A stretch of DNA of 21,117 nucleotides from Nitrospirota bacterium (GTDB lineage Bacteria > Nitrospirota > Nitrospiria > Nitrospirales > Nitrospiraceae): NCBI GenBank assembly GCA_016195505.1, contig JACPZN010000303.1:1-21117 (forward strand). Direction: 5' to 3'. Of this stretch, positions 14,762-21,117 are shown in pieces (within the stretch, counting starts at the first letter, position 1; each line of letters starts with the position of its first letter). The translations under genes were made by a program, and so were the position numbers. The notes under the pieces are model-generated. The model made no database searches, was not told where the DNA came from, and saw only the letters and a program-made list of their open reading frames with translations.

Positions 14762-15193
14762 CTATTCAAGTCGACTGTGCTTGCTCCGACTCCAGACCAT
14801 CCCAGTCTGTTCCTTTGAGCTGAATCCCAGCTTTTCGTAAAAGCCCGGGCGTCTGGTACAAAGCCAGAAGAGTTCGACTTTCTTGAGTCGAGGATGAGCA
14901 AGAATGCGCTGGACGATTTCGGTGCCGATGCCTTGTTTCTGGTAAGCTTTATCGACGATCACATCCCAGATGGTGGCGCGATATACGAAATCCGTCAGTA
15001 CCCGTCCGAACCCCACTAGTTGATCGCCATCCCATGCACAGAGCGCTACGTCGGTATGGCGCAGCATGTCTTTCGCATCGTCGAGCGTCCTGTCCTTCGC
15101 CCAGGGCGCTTGATGGAACAGCCGAAGAAGCTGGGACGCTTCGAGTTCTTTCTTTTCGGAAAAGGTAACTGCAGGCTTGAGGGTCGGAGGCAT
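14762..15193 (-). CDS. GNAT-family N-acetyltransferase
   Basis: A 143-aa single-domain acetyltransferase that would transfer an acetyl group from acetyl-CoA to an unknown amine. Motif A is visible as DVIVDKAYQKQGIGTEIVQR, with the QKQGIG pyrophosphate-binding loop; strand 4 precedes it (LVGFGRVLTD). The C-terminal FYEKLGF is a classic GNAT ending. The first 35 residues (LLRLFHQAPWAKDRTLDD) resemble the small GNAT group often found alone in bacteria. Start ATG at 15193; the best GGGAG is too far upstream to be decisive. It is divergent from the zinc-ribbon gene, 61 bases away. Substrate cannot be inferred. Confidence 0.93.
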   Translation of the reverse strand: MPPTLKPAVTFSEKKELEASQLLRLFHQAPWAKDRTLDDAKDMLRHTDVALCAWDGDQLVGFGRVLTDFVYRATIWDVIVDKAYQKQGIGTEIVQRILAHPRLKKVELFWLCTRRPGFYEKLGFSSKEQTGMVWSRSKHSRLE

Positions 15194-15254
15194 CTTATAC
15201 TAGATTATCTCCCGATCACCGGAATCCCCGCAGTCGAAGTGTACGAGGAAAACG

Positions 15255-15434
15255 ATGTCAACGCAAGTCCGAAGCTGCCCTAAATGTTTCCAGCTCATGT
15301 GGTTGAAGCCCGATCAGTATGAAGTCCTCGACGCGGAGACAATCCGTAGCAAGTGCCCGCACTGCGGCGCCACTGTTCGATTTAAACTGGTCTCCGAAGG
15401 CGCGAACGCCACCGGACCCAAGATGGGCCACTGA
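15255..15434 (+). CDS. Small zinc-ribbon protein, 59 aa
   Basis: A 59-aa frame (MSTQVRSCPKCFQLMW...). Two cysteine pairs, CPKC (residues 8-11) and CPHC (34-37), make a four-cysteine zinc ribbon with a 22-residue gap, similar to MJ0042/FmdB-like small zinc-finger proteins. The second pair is followed by GATVRFKL, the usual closing strand. The ribosome binding site GAGGAAA lies seven bases before the ATG, which supports translation. Its partner (nucleic acid or protein) is unknown. It is divergent from the GNAT gene and ends eight bases before the heptamer repeat. Confidence 0.85.
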   Translation: MSTQVRSCPKCFQLMWLKPDQYEVLDAETIRSKCPHCGATVRFKLVSEGANATGPKMGH

Positions 15435-15441
15435 TGTAAAT

Positions 15442-15536
15442 GCTGTCAGCTTTCAGCGATCAGCTCTCAGCCTGAGCATGTTCTCTCTGTAGCTCTTCGG
15501 CATCAGAAGCTGACTGCTAATGGCTGAGAGCTTCTC
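15442..15536. repeat. Inverted repeat with arms made of 7-bp units
   Basis: The left arm has four heptamers in a row: CAGCTTT, CAGCGAT, CAGCTCT, CAGCCTG (15447-15474). The right arm has the inverted kind: GCTGACT, GCTAATG, GCTGAGA, GCTTCTC (15509-15536). The best pairing is 15442-15465 with 15508-15531, 18 of 24 positions, around a loop of about 42 bases. It lies between the convergent zinc-ribbon gene and the 140-aa gene, ending eight bases from the latter's stop. It is probably one copy of a dispersed intergenic repeat family and shares its plan with the element at 1045-1138. Confidence 0.75.
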
Positions 15537-15543
15537 CGCCCAA

Positions 15544-15966
15544 TCACATGCCCCGCCCCGCGCCATCCAGCTCCGGCTTATTGCCCGGAAGTATCTTGTG
15601 CAACGCCGTGCGGTATTCGCTGAGTCGCTTTTCGTTGATCCGCCCTACCTCAATTTCCTTATCCCGCTGCATCCGTTCCAAGTGATCGAGCACGGCCAGA
15701 AGCGGCTGCACAGCCCCCAATAGATTGCCGACTTCAAATGCTTCAAGTGATGCGACAAACGGCTCATTGAGTCCCTTATAGACGGTGCCTGTACTGTGAC
15801 CTCGAACGCGCGTTACGATGTCTTCATAGTCTTCAATAGCTTCAAGCTTGGGCTTTACGCCTGTCGGCACCGCTACCAAATGGACAATCGGAGGTAGCTT
15901 AGCCGCATACGCTTTGAGCTGAGAGGTCAGGCCTCCGATCGCATCGAGAATGTCGGCTGTCTGCAT
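15544..15966 (-). CDS. Hypothetical protein, 140 aa
   Basis: A soluble protein of 140 aa with no signal peptide or membrane helix. It appears mostly helical: an N-terminal helix (TADILDAIGGLTSQLKAYAA), a middle part with EAIEDYEDIVTRVRG and FVASLEAFEVGNLLGAVQPL, and a charged helix HLERMQRDKEIEVGRINEKR. I do not recognise it. It lies 47 bases after rluD on the same strand and could be in one transcription unit with it. The start ATG at 15966 has only GAAAAG upstream, a weak ribosome binding site. The regular protein character and conserved operon-like position support a real gene. Confidence 0.78.
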   Translation of the reverse strand: MQTADILDAIGGLTSQLKAYAAKLPPIVHLVAVPTGVKPKLEAIEDYEDIVTRVRGHSTGTVYKGLNEPFVASLEAFEVGNLLGAVQPLLAVLDHLERMQRDKEIEVGRINEKRLSEYRTALHKILPGNKPELDGAGRGM

Positions 15967-16013
15967 GTGGCTTTTCTAAAAAATGCCCTGAGAATGTCCT
16001 AGTGGGCAGCCCG

Positions 16014-16979
16014 TCATGATTTCCTGCTATTCCCATCAAATGTCAACCGTTCAAGCTCCTTGGAAACAGCCTCCATGTCCGCTGGCAATGGTCTAGTGAA
16101 CTCCTCGGCCTCACCGGTCGCAGGATGCTGAAAGCCGAGCGTCCTGGCATGGAGCATCACACGTGGAATCTCAACCTGTTCGATCGCGCAGACCTTTCGG
16201 CCGCCGTAGGTCGGGTCGCCGAGTATGGGATGCCCAAGCGAGGTGAGATGAACGCGCAATTGGTGTGTTCGTCCGGTCCGTGGATAGAGCAGGACATGAG
16301 CGGCTAGTTTGCCATAACGACGATCCACCTTGTATTCCGTCACAGATTCCCTAGGGCTTGTCGTGCGAGCGGAAAACTTCTTGCGTTCTTTGGAATCCCG
16401 GCCAATGGCGAGTTCAATGAGACCATGGCCTTTTTTCGGAACGCCCCAAATCAAGGCTTCGTAGACCCTGGTGATGGTATGGTGCTTGAACTGCGCCGCG
16501 AGCGCCCGATGCGCCTGATCTGTCTTGGCGATGACCATGACCCCGGAGGTTTCCTTGTCCAGTCGATGAACGAGACCGGGCCGCTCTTTCCCTCCGATGG
16601 TTGAGACCGTGCCTCCCGATGTTTGGAAGTGATGGAGCAGCGCATTCACGAGCGTCCCAGTCCAGTTGCCCGGGGCGGGATGGACCACGATACCGGCCGG
16701 CTTGTTGAGAACTAGGAGAGTGTCATCTTCAAAGAGAACTTCGAGCGGGATGGCTTCGCCCTTGAGTGCGAGGGGCTCCGGCTTCGGCACATCCATCGTG
16801 ATCTTGTCGCCCGGCTTGATCTTTTGGCTGGCCCTCACTACCTGATCGTTAATCCGAATACGACCCAGCTCGATCAACCGCTGCAAGGCAGACCGAGAGA
16901 TGTCCCGTTCACGGTTGACGAGAAAGACATCCAGCCGCTTCGGCTGTTCTCCCGATGTAACCACGAATACAGTGATCAT
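16014..16979 (-). CDS. rluD: Ribosomal large-subunit pseudouridine synthase RluD-like
   Basis: A 321-aa RluA-family enzyme that isomerises uridine to pseudouridine in rRNA; RluD acts on helix 69 of 23S rRNA (positions 1911, 1915, 1917 in E. coli). An N-terminal S4 RNA-binding domain (about 14-65, RLDVFLVNRERDISRSALQR) precedes the catalytic domain (about 85-305). The active-site motif is GLVHRLDKETSGV, with catalytic D141; NKPAGIVVHP and RTGRTHQLRVHL are other family motifs. The S4 domain and length favour RluD over RluA or RluC, but the exact target is inferred. The start ATG has no strong ribosome binding site. It is divergent from the first DUF3365 gene. Confidence 0.93.
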   Translation of the reverse strand: MITVFVVTSGEQPKRLDVFLVNRERDISRSALQRLIELGRIRINDQVVRASQKIKPGDKITMDVPKPEPLALKGEAIPLEVLFEDDTLLVLNKPAGIVVHPAPGNWTGTLVNALLHHFQTSGGTVSTIGGKERPGLVHRLDKETSGVMVIAKTDQAHRALAAQFKHHTITRVYEALIWGVPKKGHGLIELAIGRDSKERKKFSARTTSPRESVTEYKVDRRYGKLAAHVLLYPRTGRTHQLRVHLTSLGHPILGDPTYGGRKVCAIEQVEIPRVMLHARTLGFQHPATGEAEEFTRPLPADMEAVSKELERLTFDGNSRKS

Positions 16980-17119
16980 GCAGTGACGCGCCGCTTTGCC
17001 CTTCCACCGTCGTAAGCTGCCATAGAGGAAGAAAGGATTACAAGGGAGCGCCGTCCCTGCATTCGTGTGGTGATCAGGCGTATGATGTCCCGAGAGGCCG
17101 ACCGTGAGAAAGGAGATCC

Positions 17120-17713
17120 ATGATGCGAAGGACCTGGATCGTGATCGGAATCATGCTGATCGGACTCGCCAACATGGGCCATTGGAGTCATGCCGCGGGC
17201 GAGCAACAAGTGGGTGATGCCGTCACCGTGCCGGTTGAGATTGTGGCGGACTACATCCACTCGGTAATCGAGGCACATCGAACCTTTTATACCATTCAGG
17301 TCGTCGAGCGGATGCAGAAGCACGGAAAGATGGTCGCTTCTGAAAACTGGCGAACGAAACATACGCTCCCATTGCCGGTCCAATTGTTGAAGGAGGCTGA
17401 TGAACTTGGTGCTCTGACCGGCTCAAAGATCCGTTATCGGCTCATTGGTCTCTGGCCGATCAACAAACAGAACGCACCTGCCACCGACCTTGAGAAACAG
17501 GGGCTTGAGCAGGTCCAGAAGCATCCCGAACAGCGGTATGGCAGCATCGTCTCGGTGGGCGATGGCCGCTTTTTTCAGGCGATCTATGCCGACCGCGCTG
17601 TGACCCAGGCCTGTATCGGTTGCCACAATGCGCATCCGAGCAGCCCAAGGAAGAACTTCAAAATGAACGATGTCATGGGCGCACTCATTATCGAAATTCC
17701 GCTTGAGGAATAG
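17120..17713 (+). CDS. DUF3365 (Tll0287-like) c-type haem protein, copy 1
   Basis: A 197-aa exported protein with one covalently bound haem. The signal peptide is about residues 1-25 (RRTWIVIGIMLIGLANMG..., cleavage near SHAA). The DUF3365 domain fills the rest, with SENWRTKHTLPLP, IRYRLIGLWPINKQN and a single haem motif CIGCH in TQACIGCHNAHP. The haem cysteines are the only two cysteines, so a cysteine sixth ligand, as I recall for Tll0287, is not possible in the mature protein. AAAGGAG lies five bases before the ATG. A paralogue at 19981 matches at 95 of 158 aligned positions by hand count, without gaps. Its 3' end overlaps the convergent GNAT gene by 26 bases. It may sense redox state or carry electrons in the periplasm. 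Confidence 0.92.
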   Translation: MMRRTWIVIGIMLIGLANMGHWSHAAGEQQVGDAVTVPVEIVADYIHSVIEAHRTFYTIQVVERMQKHGKMVASENWRTKHTLPLPVQLLKEADELGALTGSKIRYRLIGLWPINKQNAPATDLEKQGLEQVQKHPEQRYGSIVSVGDGRFFQAIYADRAVTQACIGCHNAHPSSPRKNFKMNDVMGALIIEIPLEE

Positions 17714-18254
17714 GGGAGACCAAGGATCGGAACATGATGAGGGCATCCTGATAGGTCGCATCGTTCTTTCGGACCGCACTAGGGATGACGCCGAGCACAC
17801 GGAAGCCGAGTTTCTCCCACAGATGCCGCGCGACTTGGTTTTCTGAAAACACGAGGTTGAAGATCACGCTGCGATAGCCAAGTTCCTTGGCATAGTCGAG
17901 CATCACGGCGCCGAGCAGCCAACCCAACCCGCGATTTCGCCATTCCGGCGCGACGATGAATCCTGCATTCGCCACGGTCCGCGCGCGCCCAGGCCAGTTT
18001 GGTCTGAGATAAAAGGCACCGAGTAATTCCGCACCCGTCTTTCGCGACCGTTCATACGCCACCACTGTGCTCTTGCCCCGAACCCAATAATCCTGAAATT
18101 CATCTTCCGTGAGCGGTCGCTCGTGCGGATACGAGGTGCCCTCGGCGACGATCCGGTCATAGAGCTTAGCGAGCAGAGGCAGATCCCGATTTCCCGCCAA
18201 CACCAGTTCAACTGGCGTTTCGTCCTTCAGTTTGGCTTCAATTGGGAATTGCAT
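17688..18254 (-). CDS. GNAT-family N-acetyltransferase
   Basis: A 188-aa acetyltransferase unrelated in detail to the one at 14762. The acetyl-CoA-binding loop is EWRNRGLGWLLGAVMLDYA (R-x-x-G-x-G type), preceded by the strand AGFIVAP and followed by GYRSVIFNLVFSENQVARHL and WEKLGFRVLG, the usual GNAT C-terminus. The last part (SAVRKNDATYQDALIMFRSL) resembles the group acting on small molecules or antibiotics, but the substrate is unknown. It overlaps the haem-protein gene tail to tail by 26 bases. The ribosome binding site is weak. It precedes no obvious partner gene; the HEPN-type gene lies 82 bases upstream on the same strand. Confidence 0.92.
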   Translation of the reverse strand: MQFPIEAKLKDETPVELVLAGNRDLPLLAKLYDRIVAEGTSYPHERPLTEDEFQDYWVRGKSTVVAYERSRKTGAELLGAFYLRPNWPGRARTVANAGFIVAPEWRNRGLGWLLGAVMLDYAKELGYRSVIFNLVFSENQVARHLWEKLGFRVLGVIPSAVRKNDATYQDALIMFRSLVSPIPQAEFR

Positions 18255-18336
18255 GAGAGATTGGTTATGCGGAGAGCATGCCGAGAAAATGTTTTTTCAG
18301 CCCTTCTGCTTTGCCGCTTCCCAAAGACTGCCCCCA

Positions 18337-18999
18337 TCAGCTGTCTTTACATTTTCCGGAGCCACAGATGAGTCGACCACCGTGAAGATGAAGCCCAATA
18401 CTTTGGATTGCAACTGGAAATATCTCTTGTAGCAAAACCTCGGCTATCTTGATCGCTTCTTCGGCTTGCTGTTGGGTAGCGCCCAGTTGAGCCCGGTGGA
18501 TAATCGCATTGCGATAATCTTGAGCTGCTTTCTTTTCTTCCCATATCGGCTTCGCGGAACCGGGACGCTTGTAGGCATGAAGATCAATACCGGTTTGGTC
18601 ATGGAATGTGCGGATCAGCGCCGTCACCAACTTCTCGTTCTTTATCTTAATTATGATTTCCACGATTAACTCAGCTGCCGACTTGGTATGAAACAGACCG
18701 TGAATAATTGGGTTTAAGAACGCTTCCCTAAAACACACCTCGGCAGCGACGACTGCAAAGACGAGCGCTGCATTTGGATGGTCCGATAAAAGGACTTTGG
18801 CTTCTGAGAGAGCCTCGACGGCAGGATCTGCGACCTTGGGGTTTGCTAGATAGAACTCTTGGAGCCGCGAGTCCTTAAAATCTTTGACAATATCGTCAAA
18901 CAACTCAATGTAAAACTCATCGCGCGATGAAGTGCGAAAATCTTTATATAATTCATCGATGAATCGATCATAAGCGGCATCTTGTTCATCGCAAGACAT
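18337..18999 (-). CDS. Hypothetical HEPN-like protein, possible RNase
   Basis: A 220-aa soluble, largely helical protein. The C-terminal half carries DYRNAIIHRAQ, which fits the RX4-6H signature of HEPN ribonucleases (R163, N164, H168), followed by a long helix (QQQAEEAIKIAEVLLQEIF), the usual final HEPN helix. An upstream helical pair (VFAVVAAEVCFREAFL...) fits the first half of the fold. HEPN proteins act as toxins, anti-phage effectors and RNA-processing enzymes. No nucleotidyltransferase or antitoxin partner is adjacent. The gene is AT-rich for this window (21 G+C of 60 bases from 18901, 24 of 60 from 18841), which suggests horizontal transfer. The family call rests on the motif and layout only; activity is not shown. 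Confidence 0.72.
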   Translation of the reverse strand: MSCDEQDAAYDRFIDELYKDFRTSSRDEFYIELFDDIVKDFKDSRLQEFYLANPKVADPAVEALSEAKVLLSDHPNAALVFAVVAAEVCFREAFLNPIIHGLFHTKSAAELIVEIIIKIKNEKLVTALIRTFHDQTGIDLHAYKRPGSAKPIWEEKKAAQDYRNAIIHRAQLGATQQQAEEAIKIAEVLLQEIFPVAIQSIGLHLHGGRLICGSGKCKDS

Positions 19000-19079
19000 A
19001 CTCGCATCCCAACTTGTTAATGACCATAATACGTTTGAGAAAAATATCCAGAATGGTTACAGGGCCGCGTTGTTCACAA

Positions 19080-19364
19080 CTAGCACTTTTGACGGTTCCA
19101 CTGTCGAAGAACCTTTTCACCATCGAATTTCAGAACGTATTCACGACACCATGTACTACCTCCATACTGGCCCACGTCAGCCCCGGTATAGCGATAAAGC
19201 CAGACTGATTCTCCGGTGCTTAAAGTTCTCTCGGCCATCGGTGGTCCAAGCTTCAAAGTGATTTCATCCTGTGTAGCTCGTCCTGTAACTTCTTCAAGAT
19301 ATTCCATGCGCCAAGGTGTACAACCAGCAATCAATGCGGCAGCGATGAGGAACCATCTGAGCAT
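19080..19364 (-). CDS. Small lipoprotein, BamE/SmpA-like
   Basis: A 94-aa lipoprotein with lipobox LIAGC near the N-terminus and a mature part resembling the SmpA/OmlA (BamE) fold: VTGRATQDEITLKLGPPMAE, then GESVWLYRY, then YVLKFDGEKVLRQW. In these proteins the helical part with 'LGPP' is followed by strands with a W.Y pair. The fold is shared by BamE and by many stand-alone outer-membrane lipoproteins, so I do not assign BamE itself. ATG at 19364 is preferred because AAGGA lies eight bases before it; a GTG at 19370 is too close. It lies 80 bases upstream of the HEPN-like gene on the same strand and could be co-transcribed. Confidence 0.8.
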   Translation of the reverse strand: MLRWFLIAAALIAGCTPWRMEYLEEVTGRATQDEITLKLGPPMAERTLSTGESVWLYRYTGADVGQYGGSTWCREYVLKFDGEKVLRQWNRQKC

Positions 19365-19370
19365 TGTCAC

Positions 19371-19968
19371 TGTCCTTTCAGGCTAGTCTCTGAATAGCTG
19401 TAAGCATACGAATAAATTTATGGAAAATCGATGACCTAGACCTGACAATTCCTGGCAAGGCTTCATTCATAGCGGAAAGAATAGCGAAGAAGGGACCGCC
19501 TCTACGACGTCCAGAGTAGGCAGTCGGGCTGATTCTTACGCTATGCTCGTTTCTTTGATCGGATTTCTGACCAGGTTGCTCCTTTGGAAAGACGTCTGTG
19601 TTAGTCCGACTGCACCCGTCGAACGAGCACTTTCAGAAGTGCAGGCTCCGGGAGCAAAGGACCGGTACGGGCCTCGTTCCACCCTTACTTCTTGCGGACT
19701 ATGGTAGGTGGCGATTGGACAACGTGTGGACCGGAGAGTATGCTCATGTATCGTATGATCGTGCGGGCGCGTCATGTCATGCGAGCGGGGGAACGGGGCC
19801 ATGTCGGTACCTTCCCACCATCTGCCGTTCTTCTGGTGCTTCACCGGTAATAACTGCTCCTCCGCCATCCTGCACCGCTCGTTTCGCTTCATTCGATCCC
19901 TCGACTTGTTCCCGATCTCAGTTCGACATTCGGCCTTATCCCTCTGCCGTTGACGTGATGAGATAACC
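19371..19968. other. Long stretch without a supported gene
   Basis: About 600 bases between the lipoprotein and the second haem-protein gene. Several reading frames cross it (for example 19598-19966 on plus and 19536-20036 on minus), but their products are rich in Arg, Ser, Cys and Pro, with no recognisable domain, and none has a convincing ribosome binding site. A short hairpin GCACTT-TCAG-AAGTGC lies near 19627-19642. The stretch may be a decayed gene, a long leader of the haem-protein gene or an unrecognised RNA gene. Confidence 0.5.
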
Positions 19969-19980
19969 AAGGAGGTCATC
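19969..19980 (+). promoter_or_regulatory. Unusually extended Shine-Dalgarno sequence
   Basis: AAGGAGGTCATC directly precedes the ATG at 19981. It matches 11 of 12 bases of AAGGAGGTGATC, the full complement of the bacterial 16S rRNA 3' end. The GGAGG core has a spacing of five bases. It fixes the start of the second haem-protein gene and predicts strong translation. Confidence 0.85.
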
Positions 19981-20592
19981 ATGACATCCTCGAACAAATT
20001 GTTGTCGGGAGCCATCACACTCACGCTGGTTTTCATCGGAGCGAATTTGAGCCTGCCTGGAACACCTACGACTCCGAGTCCGTTGGTTGGCTTTAGCCTC
20101 CCCGTGGAGACGGTCGCAGACTACGTCCATGCCGTGATCGAGGCAGACCGGGACATTTACACCAGACACGTCGTCGAACGGATGCAGTCGAAAGGGATCG
20201 TGGTTGCCTCGGAAAACTGGATGGAGAAGAACACACTCCCGTTGCCAGCCCAGTTCTTGATGGAGTCAGGTAAATTTATCGCGAAAAAGGGGATTGGCAT
20301 TCGATACCGGCTGATCAGTCTGTGGCCGATCAACAAACAGAATGCCGCGGCCACTGAGTTTGAGGAGACAGGGCTTGGGACCTTCATCACGCAGCCAACC
20401 CGCCCATATGTTGGATTCGCCGAAGCCGGAGGAAGCCGCTATTTCAAAGCGATTTACGCGGATCTGGGCGTGACCCAAGCCTGTATCGGATGCCATAACG
20501 CACACCCCAACAGCCCAAAGCGGGATTTTAAACTCAATGACGTGATGGGTGGGATCGTGATCAGCATTCCACTGGGCCAACTGCCCAATTAA
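19981..20592 (+). CDS. DUF3365 (Tll0287-like) c-type haem protein, copy 2
   Basis: A 203-aa paralogue of the protein at 17120. A hydrophobic signal sequence (about 8-24) directs export; the DUF3365 domain follows, with SENWMEKNTLPLP, IRYRLISLWPINKQN and a single haem site CIGCH in TQACIGCHNAHPNSP. As in copy 1, there are no other cysteines. The N-terminal region and the segment between the two strongly conserved blocks (about 105-120 of the aligned part) differ most, so the pair probably diverged in partner or redox tuning. It has the strongest ribosome binding site in the window. About 90 bases separate its end from the convergent response-regulator gene, without a clear terminator. Role probably redox sensing or electron transfer; unproven. 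Confidence 0.92.
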   Translation: MTSSNKLLSGAITLTLVFIGANLSLPGTPTTPSPLVGFSLPVETVADYVHAVIEADRDIYTRHVVERMQSKGIVVASENWMEKNTLPLPAQFLMESGKFIAKKGIGIRYRLISLWPINKQNAAATEFEETGLGTFITQPTRPYVGFAEAGGSRYFKAIYADLGVTQACIGCHNAHPNSPKRDFKLNDVMGGIVISIPLGQLPN

Positions 20593-20679
20593 CTGGAGTG
20601 TGACCGACGAGGGCGTTTGGCGATCTTCTGCAGGAGAAACGTCGGGAGGCGGGCGGAAATTCTTTCTGAGATGTCCGGC

Positions 20680-21039
20680 TTATTCCTTCAGCGCCCGGCG
20701 CAAAGCCTCTCCCAAGGCATGAAGGGAAAATCCATTTTGTAGGAAGTCCACGGCACCGAGGTGCTTCGCTCGCTTCTCGAGCACATCGTTTCCCGCACCG
20801 GTGAGGATGATCACTTGCGCGTCTGGATCGAAGCCGCGGATCTCCCGCAGTACATCAATTCCGTTCATGTCCGGCATTTTGAGATCCAGCAGCGTGACGC
20901 GGGGCCGATCTTCCTTGTACCGCGCAACCCCGGTTTTTCCGCGGGATGCAGTCACGACTTCATGCCCTTTCCCCGTCAGCACGGTGCGGAGAAGATCGAG
21001 CATCGAGGATTCATCATCGATCACCAGAATCCTGGCCAT
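20680..21039 (-). CDS. Single-domain response regulator (CheY-like REC) with a Lys-to-Asn change
   Basis: A 119-aa receiver domain without an output domain. The acidic pair D8/D9 (ILVIDDESS), phosphoacceptor D52 (LLDLKMPDMNG) and T80 (IILTGAG) are intact. The conserved lysine, expected in the 'DFLxK' motif before the fifth helix, is asparagine N102 (VDFLQNGFSLHAL; codon AAT, read directly). That lysine contacts the phosphoryl group and helps signal transmission, so activation is probably altered. The ATG at 21039 is preferred: GAGGAG lies five bases before it, while a GTG at 21043-21045 overlaps that site. The neighbour on the right is beyond the window, so a cognate kinase cannot be ruled out. 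Confidence 0.93.
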   Translation of the reverse strand: MARILVIDDESSMLDLLRTVLTGKGHEVVTASRGKTGVARYKEDRPRVTLLDLKMPDMNGIDVLREIRGFDPDAQVIILTGAGNDVLEKRAKHLGAVDFLQNGFSLHALGEALRRALKE

Positions 21040-21117
21040 CGTCACTCCTCTGCTACGACAAATGTAGCCCTATTTCGGTTTTGTTTGAAGAGAGATGCCA
21101 GATTTCTGCAGGTCTAG

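Noticed and set aside
19536..20036. Long frames in the empty stretch (plus 19598-19966, minus 19536-20036).
   Set aside because: They have biased composition, no domain, no ribosome binding site, and the minus one runs into the start of the haem-protein gene.
20604..20645. CCGACG and CGTCGG as a bidirectional terminator between the haem gene and the response regulator.
   Set aside because: Only six base pairs around a 30-base loop and no U-tract.

Overview
The window looks like chromosomal DNA of a free-living, moderately GC-rich Gram-negative bacterium. Outer-membrane lipoproteins, an outer-membrane beta-barrel, a periplasmic lytic transglycosylase and anhydro-MurNAc recycling all point to a diderm. 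The set of housekeeping genes, two c-type haem proteins of the DUF3365 (Tll0287-like) family, and small repeats built from 7-9 bp units suggest Nitrospira or a relative. That assignment is inference; no rRNA or other marker gene is present.

Layout. 1-2.3 kb (+): pdxA (vitamin B6), a long inverted repeat made of 9-bp units, then a 107-aa protein of unknown function tightly coupled to ksgA/rsmA. 2.4-4.1 kb: an AT-rich small membrane protein, a two-gene minus-strand unit with a MotB/ZorB-like stator subunit behind what may be the remnant of its MotA/ZorA-like partner, and a 65-aa protein. 4.2-6.3 kb: a lytic transglycosylase (-), a small lipoprotein (+) and a coiled-coil protein (+) ending in a perfect hairpin. 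6.5-9.2 kb: a REC-GGDEF diguanylate cyclase, a beta-helix protein without an export signal (-) and a secreted TPR protein. 9.3-11 kb (-): anmK and a membrane-anchored DUF2726 protein. 11.1-13.8 kb (+): a zinc/manganese-type ABC importer, znuA-znuC-znuB, followed at 14 kb by a beta-barrel outer-membrane protein. 14.8-17 kb: a GNAT acetyltransferase, a 59-aa zinc ribbon, a heptamer-based repeat, an unknown 140-aa protein and rluD. 17.1-20.6 kb: two DUF3365 haem-protein paralogues flank a GNAT enzyme, an AT-rich HEPN-type protein and a BamE-like lipoprotein. The right edge holds a single-domain response regulator that lacks the conserved lysine.

How the genes work together. The lytic transglycosylase (4.2 kb) would make 1,6-anhydro-muropeptides and AnmK (9.8 kb) recycles the sugar, although the two are not in one operon. 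The three-gene metal importer is a self-contained unit. KsgA and RluD are rRNA maturation enzymes. The least ordinary material is the stator remnant, the HEPN gene between the duplicated haem proteins, and the repeats with tandem short units in opposed arms. I found no complete undescribed system; these parts are the best leads. No tRNA, rRNA, CRISPR array, transposase or phage gene was seen.
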